Below are positions 46,982 through 58,055 of a stretch of DNA of 64,000 bases, one piece after another. Both the position numbers and the translations under genes were made by a program. How positions within the stretch are numbered: the first letter of the stretch is position 1; every line of letters begins with the position of its first letter. The stretch covers positions 124,001-188,000 of the forward strand of contig JAUNUP010000001.1 in NCBI GenBank assembly GCA_030538115.1, read 5' to 3'. Below the pieces are notes generated by a model. That model was not told the origin of the DNA, did not search any database, and was given only the letters and a program-made list of their open reading frames with translations. The stretch comes from Dermatophilus congolensis. Its GTDB lineage: Bacteria; Actinomycetota; Actinomycetes; Actinomycetales; Dermatophilaceae.

Positions 46982-48544
46982 TTGTCCATTCACGAACGTG
47001 AGTCCGCGCGCGTCCGCCGCCGCGCGCACGCGGCCGGGGGCGGCCGCGTGGCGACGCGAACTCTCGACGATGTCGTGTCCGCACAGGCCACGACTCTTGA
47101 TCACACCGAAGAGGTCATCGACGGCAGCGCCGCTCGCGGCAACTGGTCGAAGCAGTACGGCATGCGCATCGTCGCACTCGACTTCTTCTCCGCGGTCGTC
47201 GCGGTGCTGTTCGCGCTGCGCCTCGGCCCGACTCCTGCCGAGATTCCCGGCGGCTACACCATGGCCAGCATGGCCATCCCGTTCGTCTGGCTGCTCACGC
47301 TCGCTCTGGTGCGCGCCTACGAACGTCGCTACCTAGGCGTCTCTGACGAGGAGTACCAGGCGGTCGGGCGGGCCGTGGTCGGTCTGCTCGGTCTGCTCGC
47401 GGTTGCCGGCCTGTTCACCAAGGTGCAGTGGAGCCGCGTCTACGTCATCACACTCATCGTCACGCTGTTGGTCCTCGGCCTCCTCGTCCGGCGCGGTATG
47501 CGGTGGTGGCTGCACAGCCGTCGCCGCCAGGGCAAGCTCATGCAGCGCACCGTCGTCGTCGGCCGCGCCGACGCCGCCGCCGAGCTGATCCGCAGCATCA
47601 AGAGCTCGCCCGACCAGGGTCTCGACGTGGTCGCCGTGTGTACCTCGGGCATGGATTCGTCGTGGAACGCGACGTCGTCCATCGAGGGCGTGCCGGTCAT
47701 CGGCACTCCTGACCAGGCCATCGCCGCCGTCGATCTCGTCGACGCGGAGGTCGTGGCGGTCACCTCGCACCCCGAGCTCGCGGGCAAGGGCCTGCGTCGC
47801 CTCACGTGGGCGCTGGAGGAGCGCGAGGTCGAACTCGTCGTCTCCACCGGTCTGCTCGACGTGGCGGGACCGCGCCTGTCGATCCGTCAGTCGACCGACA
47901 TGTCGCTGCTGCACATCGAGCGTCCTGCAGCGGGTCTGCAGTCGCGGATCATGAAGAGCATCATGGACCGTTCGATCGCGTTCATGCTGATCCTGCTGCT
48001 CTCGCCGGTGCTCATCGGTGTCGCCCTGGCGATCAAGATCATGTCGCCCAACGGCCCCGTCATCTTCCGCCAGAAGCGGGTCGGTGTGCGCGGTGAGTTG
48101 TTCACGATCTACAAGTTCCGCTCGATGGTTCCCGACGCCGAGAAGCGCCTGGCCGACCTGCTCAAGCACAACGAGGGCAACGCGGTCCAGTTCAAGATGA
48201 AGAAGGACCCGCGCATCATCCCGGGTATCGGCAACTTCATCCGCAAGTACTCGGTCGACGAGCTGCCGCAGTTGTTCAACGTGCTGTTCGGCACGATGTC
48301 GCTGGTGGGCCCGCGCCCGCAGAGCCAGGCCGAGGTCGACCAGTACGAGCCCGACGCGATGCGCCGCCTGCACGTCCTGCCGGGCATGACGGGTCTGTGG
48401 CAGATCAGCGGACGTAGCGACCTCGACTGGGAGCAGTCGATCCGTCTCGACCTGCGCTATGTCGACAACTGGTCGCCGATCGTGGACCTGCAGATCCTGT
48501 TCCGCACGTTCAAGGCGGTCTTCGCCGGAGCAGGCGCCTACTGA
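46982..48544 (+). CDS. polyprenyl glycosylphosphotransferase (WcaJ-type priming transferase)
   Basis: A 520-residue membrane protein that would start exopolysaccharide synthesis by moving a sugar-1-phosphate from a nucleotide sugar onto undecaprenyl phosphate. Four or five N-terminal helices (about 70-180) are followed by a CoA-binding-like Rossmann domain, another membrane segment (SIAFMLILLLSPVLIGVALAIKI) and the catalytic domain: PVIFRQKRVG, FTIYKFRSM, KYSVDELPQLFNVLFGTMSLVGPRP and LPGMTGLWQISGR. The frame is open from 46751, but TTG 46982 is preceded by GGGGAGG at 7 nt, whereas the earlier ATG has no site. It is followed by a strong terminator. Confidence 0.88.
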   Translation: MSIHERESARVRRRAHAAGGGRVATRTLDDVVSAQATTLDHTEEVIDGSAARGNWSKQYGMRIVALDFFSAVVAVLFALRLGPTPAEIPGGYTMASMAIPFVWLLTLALVRAYERRYLGVSDEEYQAVGRAVVGLLGLLAVAGLFTKVQWSRVYVITLIVTLLVLGLLVRRGMRWWLHSRRRQGKLMQRTVVVGRADAAAELIRSIKSSPDQGLDVVAVCTSGMDSSWNATSSIEGVPVIGTPDQAIAAVDLVDAEVVAVTSHPELAGKGLRRLTWALEEREVELVVSTGLLDVAGPRLSIRQSTDMSLLHIERPAAGLQSRIMKSIMDRSIAFMLILLLSPVLIGVALAIKIMSPNGPVIFRQKRVGVRGELFTIYKFRSMVPDAEKRLADLLKHNEGNAVQFKMKKDPRIIPGIGNFIRKYSVDELPQLFNVLFGTMSLVGPRPQSQAEVDQYEPDAMRRLHVLPGMTGLWQISGRSDLDWEQSIRLDLRYVDNWSPIVDLQILFRTFKAVFAGAGAY

Positions 48545-48574
48545 CGTAAGGCGTCCAACCTCCCGGCACCACCC

Positions 48575-48617
48575 AAGTGAGGGGGCGGGCTTCCAACCGG
48601 AAGCCCGCCCCTGACTT
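48575..48617 (+). terminator. terminator after the priming transferase gene
   Basis: A 13-bp GC-rich stem (48582-48594 with 48599-48611, loop of 4) is extended by an outer AAGT/ACTT pairing (48575-48578 with 48614-48617). It lies about 30 nt after the stop. Confidence 0.8.
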
Positions 48618-48640
48618 GTTGCCCCGCCATCCCTCCCCGA

Positions 48641-48800
48641 CCCGTGGCACCGTAGCGAGACCGAGACGGCGGCGTGACCTGGTCCCCGTCCCGTGGCACC
48701 GTAGCTGGAAGGTGGCGTGAGCCGCTGACTCCCGCCCCCGCTTCCCGTCCCGTGGCACCGTCGTTGGAAGGCGGCGTGGGGCACTGACATGTGCCACGGG
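48641..48800. repeat. intergenic short tandem and inverted repeats
   Basis: The 13-mer CCCGTGGCACCGT occurs at 48641, 48690 and 48749, each time followed by a degenerate GGCGGCGTG-type element. The inverse of its first ten bases lies at 48791-48800. The last direct copy and the inverse copy can pair across about 30 nt. A similar GCGGCGTGG...TGACATG...GCCAC arrangement recurs at 63741-63763. No coding function is seen. Confidence 0.55.
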
Positions 48801-48853
48801 ACACCACCCGGCGAGAGCGCCACAGGCCGCGAACTCGAGCGCAACGAAAGATG

Positions 48854-48894
48854 AAGGGCGGTCCTCCACCCGACACCGGTGAGGGACCGCCCTT
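48854..48894 (-). terminator. terminator after nrdJ
   Basis: An 11-bp stem (48854-48864 with 48884-48894) around a 19-nt loop, followed on the minus strand by a T-rich tract, lies about 17 nt past the nrdJ stop codon. Confidence 0.75.
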
Positions 48895-48910
48895 CTGACG
48901 CCGATCAGTA

Positions 48911-51820
<2,910 letters not shown>

Positions 51821-51991
51821 GTCGTTCCTCTCAATTCGGCTCCGACGTCGGTGGGGACGGCGGTGGAGTGTTCACGTGCGGCGCGCGGTGACGCACACGT
51901 GTGGAGTTCGTGTCGTGCTGTTGCTGTGCAGGTCGCTGGGGTCCGCCCCATGTTGTTGAACGCACCCGTTCCCTCGGGTACTCCGGTCTGA

Positions 51992-52501
51992 CTAGCCGGG
52001 CGGCGCCGGCCGGCTCGTCTCTCCCCCTTCGCCGGTCTCTGTGGACGACTCGGCAGCCCCGACCGCGCGGAGGTGGGCGATGGCTGCCTCGAAGTCGGCC
52101 AGACCACTGAAGCCCTGGTACACGCTCGCGAAGCGCAGGTACGCCACGACGTCGAGGCGCTGCAGTGGTTCGAGGATCGCGAGACCGACCTCGTGGGCGT
52201 CGATCTCGGCGACGCCCATGGCTCGAACCCGCTCCTCGACCTGCTGCGCCAGCAACGCGAGGTCGTCGTCGGTGACGGGCCGACCTTGGCAGGCCTTGCG
52301 GACACCGGTGACGATTTTCGCGCGGCTGAACGGTTCACTGGCGCCCGAACGTTTGAGCACCGACAGGGCCGCGGTCTCCGTGGTGGTGAACCGGCGGCTG
52401 CAGGCGGGACACTGTCGACGCCTGCGGATGGTCGAACCGTCATCGGCCGTACGGCTGTCGATGACCCGGCTGTCGTTGTGGCGGCAGAACGGACAGTGCA
52501 C
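51992..52501 (-). CDS. nrdR: transcriptional repressor NrdR
   Basis: A 169-residue NrdR. The N-terminal zinc ribbon has Cys3, Cys6, Cys31 and Cys34 (MHCPFC...[12 protein letters not shown]). An ATP-cone follows ([29 protein letters not shown]...), through which NrdR senses ATP/dATP and represses ribonucleotide reductase genes. The last 20 residues are a variable polar tail. The start is GTG. It lies upstream of nrdJ on the same strand, probably in one transcript, with candidate NrdR boxes at 52611-52659. Confidence 0.95.
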   Translation of the reverse strand: MHCPFCRHNDSRVIDSRTADDGSTIRRRRQCPACSRRFTTTETAALSVLKRSGASEPFSRAKIVTGVRKACQGRPVTDDDLALLAQQVEERVRAMGVAEIDAHEVGLAILEPLQRLDVVAYLRFASVYQGFSGLADFEAAIAHLRAVGAAESSTETGEGGETSRPAPPG

Positions 52502-52610
52502 CGGTACGGCCTCCTCTCGGTTCGCTGGCGATCTCCCCTTGCCAGACCGGCACTTGGGGAAATCTTGGGGATCTTCTGGGGATCACTTGTCGAAACCCGG
52601 AAGCGACCTG

Positions 52611-52659
52611 GGGACTACATGTGGACGAATGACATGCACGTAATCACAAGATCTTGGGA
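52611..52659 (-). promoter_or_regulatory. candidate pair of NrdR boxes
   Basis: A palindrome CAAGATCTTG (52647-52656) within a longer NrdR-box-like sequence, and a weaker partner around 52611-52626, have centres about 32-33 bp apart. That is close to the three-turn spacing known for NrdR box pairs. The position upstream of nrdR-nrdJ fits autoregulation. Confidence 0.45.
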
Positions 52660-52840
52660 ATCGTAGGTCCGCAGCCCGCACGAAACAAGCGCATCCGTCG
52701 CGCCGGGCGCGGCGTTCGCGCGCGGCCTGGATACATCGACACGAAACTCCCAGGTCACGGGAGGTCGAGCGCCACCCCTCGCCCCAGGGGGCGGCGTGTC
52801 GCGGCGAAGAAGACGGTGGTCGAGCGGTGAGGCCCGGACC

Positions 52841-52873
52841 GTTCATTCACCTCGGACGTCGGTGAAAATGAAC
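52841..52873 (-). terminator. hairpin after the LysM protein gene
   Basis: An 11-bp stem with a 2-nt bulge (52841-52851 with 52861-52873) lies about 30 nt downstream of the LysM gene stop on the minus strand. Confidence 0.5.
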
Positions 52874-52904
52874 CGGACGCGGCGCCTGGATGAACAGGCG
52901 GGAG

Positions 52905-53363
52905 TCAGAGTTTGGGGATGCGCAACGCCTGACCGGCCTGGACCGACGTTCCCCCGAGGTCATTGAACACGCGGATGGCCATGACGGCGTCGTCCAGTGG
53001 CATGCCCGGCAGTTCGCGCGACGCGACGTCGATGAGAGTCTGCCCCTGACCCACCACGGCCGTACGCGCCGACTCAACCTCGCCGGGAGCGCCGACGCGG
53101 GCAGCGACCATGAGCGCGAGCAGAGCCACGAGAAACGCCACGACGAAGGTGCGTACGAGCCGCCCCCGCCGCGTCAGAACGAGCTGCGTGGAGCGCGGGC
53201 GCCTCGCCTCCGAGGCATGGCGCACAGGGAGCGGGATGACCTCGGCCAGCGGCGCGTCAACGGACGGCACGGTGGCACACGACCCCTCGAGCGCACCCCA
53301 CACAGGCACCCCCGGCATGCCGATCGCCCCGTAGGCCCCCGCCGCGGCTTCGGATCGCACCAT
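52905..53363 (-). CDS. LysM-domain membrane protein, candidate SOS cell-division inhibitor (DivS/YneA-like)
   Basis: A 152-residue protein with an N-terminal cytoplasmic region, one transmembrane helix (about 71-90, FVVAFLVALLALMVAARVGA) and a C-terminal LysM-like domain (about 100-152, TAVVGQGQTLIDVASRELPG...QAGQALRIP). Small LysM membrane proteins divergent from lexA (YneA in Bacillus; DivS and Rv2719c in relatives) block division during the SOS response. Similar position, size and SOS boxes make the same role likely here, though sequence similarity in this family is low. Start: ATG 53363 is 9 nt after GAGGAG; ATG 53369 is a close alternative. The longer open frame upstream crosses the SOS boxes and is unlikely to be translated. 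Confidence 0.78.
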   Translation of the reverse strand: MVRSEAAAGAYGAIGMPGVPVWGALEGSCATVPSVDAPLAEVIPLPVRHASEARRPRSTQLVLTRRGRLVRTFVVAFLVALLALMVAARVGAPGEVESARTAVVGQGQTLIDVASRELPGMPLDDAVMAIRVFNDLGGTSVQAGQALRIPKL

Positions 53364-53446
53364 GACCATCAACTCCTCTGGCGACGCGCACGTGCCACGC
53401 GCGCCACCCCATCTCGATTCGACTCGACACGAAAGAATGTCGATCT

Positions 53447-53499
53447 GCGAACTCATGTTCGACATACTCGAACCTGCGTACGATCGAACAGTAGTACGA
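53447..53499. promoter_or_regulatory. three adjacent SOS (LexA) boxes
   Basis: Sites resembling the actinobacterial/Gram-positive consensus TCGAAC-N4-GTTCGA lie at 53447-53462 (GCGAAC/GTTCGA), 53468-53483 (TCGAAC/GTACGA) and 53484-53499 (TCGAAC/GTACGA). The last two abut exactly. They are 85-135 bp upstream of the LysM gene start. Confidence 0.75.
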
Positions 53500-53608
53500 T
53501 CATCGCGTGAAGGGAAGTGATCGGCGAATCTTTTCGCCATCGCTTCGCGGTCGCGCTTCACGTCGAACACCATCTCGACACCTCCCCGGCCGTGACCTAA
53601 AACTCGTT

Positions 53609-53657
53609 GACATTTCTCGAACAATTGTTTGAGGAGCACGCCGTCCGGCACTAGACT
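53609..53657 (+). promoter_or_regulatory. lexA promoter region with SOS box
   Basis: A fourth SOS-like box, TCGAAC-AATT-GTTTGA (53619-53634), lies between a TTGACA (53609-53614) and a TAGACT box (53652-53657). The box overlaps where the -35 for TAGACT should be, consistent with lexA autorepression. The transcript would have a leader of about 120 nt with a 10-bp long-range stem (53686-53695 with 53745-53754). Confidence 0.6.
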
Positions 53658-53781
53658 CCTCGTACGAAAGGCACTCAATCAGTCGCCACCGACAGAGTCG
53701 GGCGGCCCGATACACGGCCGGCCCGGTACTCACGCAGGGCCTGCCTGTCGGTGGTGGGTGCTACAGGAAAGGACACCCTCC

Positions 53782-54483
53782 ATGGCCGACATCCGAGAGC
53801 TCCCCGATCAGCCACGCCCCGGGCTCACCGCTCGGCAACGCAAGGTGCTACAGGTGATCCGGTCGTCCGTGGAGAAGCGGGGCTACCCGCCGAGTCTCCG
53901 CGAGATCGGAGACGCGGCTGGCCTCACCTCTCCCAGCAGCGTCTCTCACCAACTCTCGGCCCTCGAACGCAAGGGCTACTTGCGCCGCGACCCGCACCGC
54001 CCGCGCGCCATCGAGGTGCTCGCCGACACCGACCTCGACCTGCCGGGCCGCAACCGCGGCGGGGCCAAGGTTTCTCACGACGAGACCGGTTCGGGCGACA
54101 TGCGTCCTGAGGCCATGTACGTCCCCGTTCTCGGGCGCATCGCGGCGGGCGTGCCGATCGCGGCCGAAGAGGCGATCGAAGACGTCTTCCCGCTCCCCCG
54201 CCAGGTGGTGGGCGACGGAGACCTGTTCCTACTTCAGGTCAGTGGCGATTCGATGATCGACGCGGCGATCTGCAGCGGCGACTGGGTGGTGGTGCGCCGT
54301 CAACCCACAGCCGACAACGGCGAGATCGTGGCCGCTCTGCTCGACACCGAGGCCACCGTGAAGACGCTCAAGGTGCGCGACGGCAAGACCTGGCTGATGC
54401 CCGCCAACGATGCCTACGACCCGATCGACGGCACGCACGCCTCGATCCTGGGCAAGGTCACCGCGGTCATTCGGCGCGTCTGA
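53782..54483 (+). CDS. lexA: SOS repressor LexA
   Basis: A 233-residue LexA. The N-terminal winged helix ([57 protein letters not shown]) binds SOS boxes. The C-terminal S24 peptidase domain has the Ala122-Gly123 cleavage site in GRIAAGVPI and the catalytic dyad Ser157 (GDSMID) and Lys194 (VKTLK). RecA-stimulated self-cleavage there derepresses SOS genes. ATG 53782 has AAAGGA upstream; the frame is open earlier but without a start that fits. It diverges from the LysM gene and ends in a 16-bp hairpin. Confidence 0.96.
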   Translation: MADIRELPDQPRPGLTARQRKVLQVIRSSVEKRGYPPSLREIGDAAGLTSPSSVSHQLSALERKGYLRRDPHRPRAIEVLADTDLDLPGRNRGGAKVSHDETGSGDMRPEAMYVPVLGRIAAGVPIAAEEAIEDVFPLPRQVVGDGDLFLLQVSGDSMIDAAICSGDWVVVRRQPTADNGEIVAALLDTEATVKTLKVRDGKTWLMPANDAYDPIDGTHASILGKVTAVIRRV

Positions 54484-54521
54484 GCGATGCATCGGCGCCG
54501 ACGGGCGCACTTCTTGTTCTC

Positions 54522-54557
54522 ATCGGGGTCGTAGCTCACGCGAGCTACGACCCCGAT
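54522..54557 (+). terminator. hairpin between lexA and the LysR gene
   Basis: A perfect 16-bp inverted repeat (54522-54537 with 54542-54557), loop of 4, lies 38 nt after lexA. It ends 26 nt before the LysR start. Confidence 0.75.
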
Positions 54558-54583
54558 CCAAAACCTCGCGTTATGGTAGTCCC

Positions 54584-55528
54584 ATGATCGATGTCGCCGG
54601 GTTCCGGGTGATGCGTGCCATCGCCGACGCGGGTAGCTTCACCGCCGCTGCGGCGTCTCTGGGGTACTCGCAGCCCGCCATCTCCCAGATGGTGCGCCGT
54701 CTCGAACAGCGCACAGGCACCGCGCTCGTCGAACGTGTGGGCCGCACAGTGCGACTCACCGAAGCAGGTGAGGTCTTGGCGCGTCATGCTGTCGCGGTTC
54801 TCAGTGCCCTCGAGGATGCCGAGGACGAACTCTCCGCAATCGCCGGCCTGCGGGCAGGTCGCGTTCGGTTGATGGCGTTTCCGTCGGCTTCCGCGGCCAT
54901 CGTCCCGGGCGCGCTCGCGGCGCTTCGGGAGGCGCACCCCGGCATCACGGTCACGTTCTCGGAGGGCGAGCCGCCCGAGGCCCTGGCGGCCCTGCGCGCC
55001 GGAGACTGTGACATCGTGCTCGTCTTCGCGTATGACGGCGCCGGTCTGCCGCGTGGTGACGACGGCCTCGACGCCCTGCACACGGTCGAGTTGCTGGACG
55101 ATCCGGTGCGTGTTGCCCTGTCGCGTCGGCATCCGCTGGCCCAGAACCACGTCGTCGACCTTGCCGACCTTGCTGGCGAGAACTGGATCGCGGGCTGTCC
55201 CCGCTGCCGGGGCCATCTGCTGCACTCGTGCAGCCTCGCCGGGTTCAGGCCCAAGGTGTCGTTCGAGACCGAGGACTACATGGCCGTGCTCGGCTTTGTC
55301 GGCGCCGGCCTGGGGGCGGCGTTGGTGCCCGCGCTCAACCTCTCCAAGGCCGACCACCCTGACGTCGTGACGCTGCCCATCACGCCTGAGAGCCACCGCA
55401 CGATCTACGCGGTGACCACTCCTGACCTGTACAACGTCCCGGCCGTCGCGTCGACGATCGCGGCGCTGGCGGAGAACGCCGAACGTATCGGCGTCGCCGA
55501 AGACATCCCTGCGGCGATCCTCATCTAG
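54584..55528 (+). CDS. LysR-family transcriptional regulator
   Basis: A 314-residue LysR-type regulator. The N-terminal helix-turn-helix reads MIDVAGFRVMRAIADAGSFTAAAASLGYSQPAISQMVRRLEQRTGTALVERVGRTVRLTEAG. The effector domain (about 85-305) contains a cysteine-rich segment GCPRCRGHLLHSC (Cys near 206, 209 and 217), unusual enough to ask about redox or metal sensing, but not proof of it. No clear ribosome site precedes the ATG. Instead TATGGT (54572-54577) ends 6 nt before it, suggesting a leaderless mRNA. Its 3' end overlaps the convergent comEC by 8 bp. Target genes are unknown; no divergent partner is present. Confidence 0.87.
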   Translation: MIDVAGFRVMRAIADAGSFTAAAASLGYSQPAISQMVRRLEQRTGTALVERVGRTVRLTEAGEVLARHAVAVLSALEDAEDELSAIAGLRAGRVRLMAFPSASAAIVPGALAALREAHPGITVTFSEGEPPEALAALRAGDCDIVLVFAYDGAGLPRGDDGLDALHTVELLDDPVRVALSRRHPLAQNHVVDLADLAGENWIAGCPRCRGHLLHSCSLAGFRPKVSFETEDYMAVLGFVGAGLGAALVPALNLSKADHPDVVTLPITPESHRTIYAVTTPDLYNVPAVASTIAALAENAERIGVAEDIPAAILI

Positions 55529-58055
55529 CGGTTCGCAGACCTTTCACCCATAGTTCCGTCGGTGTGATGCCGCCTCCCGGGTGCTGTAGAGGCACCGGCG
55601 GTGTCGTGTGCTCTGATGTCGTCCCGACCACGACCGTGCCTGCATAATCGGTACGCCACACCACCGTGCCCGCCGCCGATAACTGTGCGAGTACAGACGG
55701 TGCCGGGTGGCCGTAGTCGTTCTCCGCTCCCACGCTGATGACCGCGAGGCGCGGTCGGAGCGCCTGGTAGAGGTCGTCGGCGACGTGGGCGGAGCCGTGG
55801 TGAGAGACCTTCACGACATCGATGGGTGTGGGATCGGCTTCCGCCTTCAATGCCCGCAGGACTGCGCGCGAGCCGTTCTGCTCGACATCCGCCAGCAGCA
55901 GCGCGCGGATGCTCCGTGTGCGCAGGTCGAGGACGAGGCTTGCGTCGTTCATCGAGGCGTCGGTGGCGCCCCGCTGGGGGTTCAACACAACGGCGCGCAC
56001 GCCTGACCACTCGAAGACCTGGCCGCGGCGGGCTGTTGTGACCGGTATGCCGTAACGCCCAGCCAGGTCGTCGATCTGTCGGGGACGTCCCGCACCGTCC
56101 ACAGCCTCGCTGACGACGAGCGCGGAGACGACTCGATCCGAGACGGCTCCGTCGAGCCCCTGCATGTGGTCACCGTCGTAGTGCGTCAGGACCAGTGCGT
56201 CGAGCACGGTCACACCGAGCGCATCGAGGCACCTGTCGACGAGGCGGGGGTCGCGGCCCGTGTCGACCAGCACGGCATGTCCGGGCTCCCCCGTGGGCAA
56301 GACGAGAGCGTCGCCTTGGCCGACATCGCAGGCGGCGAATGCCCAGGGCCCACTCATAACAGACGGTCGTGGCAGCGGCACCATCCACGAGATCCAGACA
56401 CCGAGAAGTGCCACAGCGGTGAGAAGCCGAGCCCGCTTGCTCCAGCGGCCGAGGATGCGCATCACTGCAGGCCACATCACGATCACGAGGCAGGTGAGAA
56501 CCACCAGGAGTACGGCACCGAGGGCCCCGTCGGGCCACGGAACGACGCCGCCCGGCAACGTGGACAACGATCTCGCGATGGCGGCGATGCCGAGGGCCGG
56601 TACGCCCGCCACCCAGGCAACGAGGCCCGCGAACGGCACATTGACCAGCGCGACGACGGCGGTCGCGAGACCCGCCAGCGTCACGGGAGCCACGAGCGGC
56701 GCGGCGAGCACGTTGGCGAGCACCCCGTACGCGGGGAGGCCGCCTTGGAGCAGCACGATGACAGGTCCGCACGTGGCCTGCGCCGCCATGGGCACCGCCA
56801 CCGCGAAGGCGAGGGGCCTAACCCGTGCGGGCAGATACCTCGCCAGGGCCTCTGCCCACGGACGGGCGAACAGCAACAGTCCCGCAGACGCGAGCACGGA
56901 CAACGCGAACCCGTGGCTGCGCGCCAGCCACGGATCCGACACCAGCAGCACGATCACCGCGAGCCCGAGGGCCGGGGCACCCACGGCGCGGCGAGAGGCA
57001 GTGACACCGATCAACCCGACAGCGCCCATCACCGCCGCCCGCAGAACGCTCGGATCAGGACGCGCCAGAACGACGAAAAGCAGCACAGCGACGAGGCCGA
57101 CGGTCGGTCTCGCCCGCCGAGGTACTCCCCCGACACGAACCAGGAGCATCACGGCCATGAGTACGAAAGAGACGTTCGTGCCACTGACGGCCGACAAGTG
57201 CGTCAGCCCCGTGGCACGCATCGCCTCCGTGAGGTCATCGGGCGTGAGGCTGCGGTCGCCGATGACCAGGGCCGGCACGAGCCCACGGGCATCCGCAGGG
57301 AGGCGACCCACTGCCGCCCGCAGGCGATCGCGTGCGAACTCGGCTGCTGCGAACAGTGGGCCGGCGCTCTCGATCCGCTCCGGCACGCCACGGAGGCGCA
57401 TCACCGCCTCCACGCTCTCACCGGGTTCGGCCGCTGACAGTCGACCGGTAAGCCTCACCGTCTCGGACCACCGCAGTTGCGTGAGCACAGGGTCACCGAA
57501 AACCACCACCGGTGTGTTAACCGACGTGGTCCGAGCCCGCGCACGCACTTCGGTCACTCGCACTGTGACCAGGGCCGACGCGGCCGGGCGCTCGTCCGTT
57601 GCCGGGAGCAGCCGCGGGTCGGATCGGACGGTGGCGACGACGGTGACGACTGCCTTTTCGGCGGCGAGAGTCGGCAACGGCCCGGCTTGTCGTGCGCCCC
57701 TGTGGGCCGCCGTGGACGACAGCACGAGCGCGATAGCGACACCGGCCAGCGCCACGGTCGCCCGGACCGACCTCCTGTCGACCGAATCCCTGTGTGCGTG
57801 CCGGAGTGAAGACCGGCGAGAAAGGAGCAGCGGGACGAGCACCGTCGCAACGAGCGTCACCATCGCTGCGCCGAGTGTGACAAGCGGTGGCAGTTCGAGG
57901 GTGGCCGCGCACACACCCCATGCAGCCATCGCCGGGGCGAGCAATCGAAGATCGGGCCCCGACGCGCCATCTCCGTCTCGTACGGCCGTCGCGAGGGTGG
58001 GCATCGGTTGCTGTCCGTCTGCGTGTCGGTCTACACGTTCGATGCGGGGCGTCAC
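55521..58055 (-). CDS. comEC: competence/DNA-uptake channel protein ComEC
   Basis: An 844-residue ComEC/Rec2 protein that would carry single-stranded DNA across the membrane. It has N-terminal helices, an OB-like DUF4131 region, the Competence domain with about 8 helices (LVIGDRSLTPDDLTEAMRATGLTHLSAVSGTNVSFVLMAVMLLVRV... RPDPSVLRAAVMGAVGLIG) and a C-terminal metallo-beta-lactamase-like domain (CDVGQGDALVLPTGEPGHAVLVDTG, LTHYDGDHMQGL, VSHHGSAHV). GTG 58055 overlaps the comEA stop (GTGA); ATG 58004 is the alternative and neither has a strong ribosome site. Whether the host is transformable is unknown; actinobacteria often keep comEA-comEC. Confidence 0.9.
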   Translation of the reverse strand: MTPRIERVDRHADGQQPMPTLATAVRDGDGASGPDLRLLAPAMAAWGVCAATLELPPLVTLGAAMVTLVATVLVPLLLSRRSSLRHAHRDSVDRRSVRATVALAGVAIALVLSSTAAHRGARQAGPLPTLAAEKAVVTVVATVRSDPRLLPATDERPAASALVTVRVTEVRARARTTSVNTPVVVFGDPVLTQLRWSETVRLTGRLSAAEPGESVEAVMRLRGVPERIESAGPLFAAAEFARDRLRAAVGRLPADARGLVPALVIGDRSLTPDDLTEAMRATGLTHLSAVSGTNVSFVLMAVMLLVRVGGVPRRARPTVGLVAVLLFVVLARPDPSVLRAAVMGAVGLIGVTASRRAVGAPALGLAVIVLLVSDPWLARSHGFALSVLASAGLLLFARPWAEALARYLPARVRPLAFAVAVPMAAQATCGPVIVLLQGGLPAYGVLANVLAAPLVAPVTLAGLATAVVALVNVPFAGLVAWVAGVPALGIAAIARSLSTLPGGVVPWPDGALGAVLLVVLTCLVIVMWPAVMRILGRWSKRARLLTAVALLGVWISWMVPLPRPSVMSGPWAFAACDVGQGDALVLPTGEPGHAVLVDTGRDPRLVDRCLDALGVTVLDALVLTHYDGDHMQGLDGAVSDRVVSALVVSEAVDGAGRPRQIDDLAGRYGIPVTTARRGQVFEWSGVRAVVLNPQRGATDASMNDASLVLDLRTRSIRALLLADVEQNGSRAVLRALKAEADPTPIDVVKVSHHGSAHVADDLYQALRPRLAVISVGAENDYGHPAPSVLAQLSAAGTVVWRTDYAGTVVVGTTSEHTTPPVPLQHPGGGITPTELWVKGLRTAR

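Larger units (their letters stand above)
52502..52904. other. nrdR upstream region
   Basis: No gene is supported here; the open minus-strand frame at 52583-52846 lacks a ribosome site and family resemblance. The region carries candidate NrdR boxes (52611-52659), a TTGGGGA-type repeat (about 52553-52582) with a 12-bp period, and the LysM-gene hairpin. Confidence 0.45.

Noticed and set aside
51821..51991. Possible cobalamin riboswitch before nrdJ
   Set aside because: I looked for the B12-box consensus in the 170-nt gap and found only a GACCTGC fragment without the rest of the core.
52583..52846. Short open frame between nrdR and the LysM gene
   Set aside because: No ribosome site, Arg/Pro-rich low-information product and overlap with the nrdR control region.
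53364..53678. N-terminal extension of the LysM protein
   Set aside because: The frame is open across the SOS boxes, but the start with GAGGAG is at 53363/53369 and regulatory sites would otherwise be coding.
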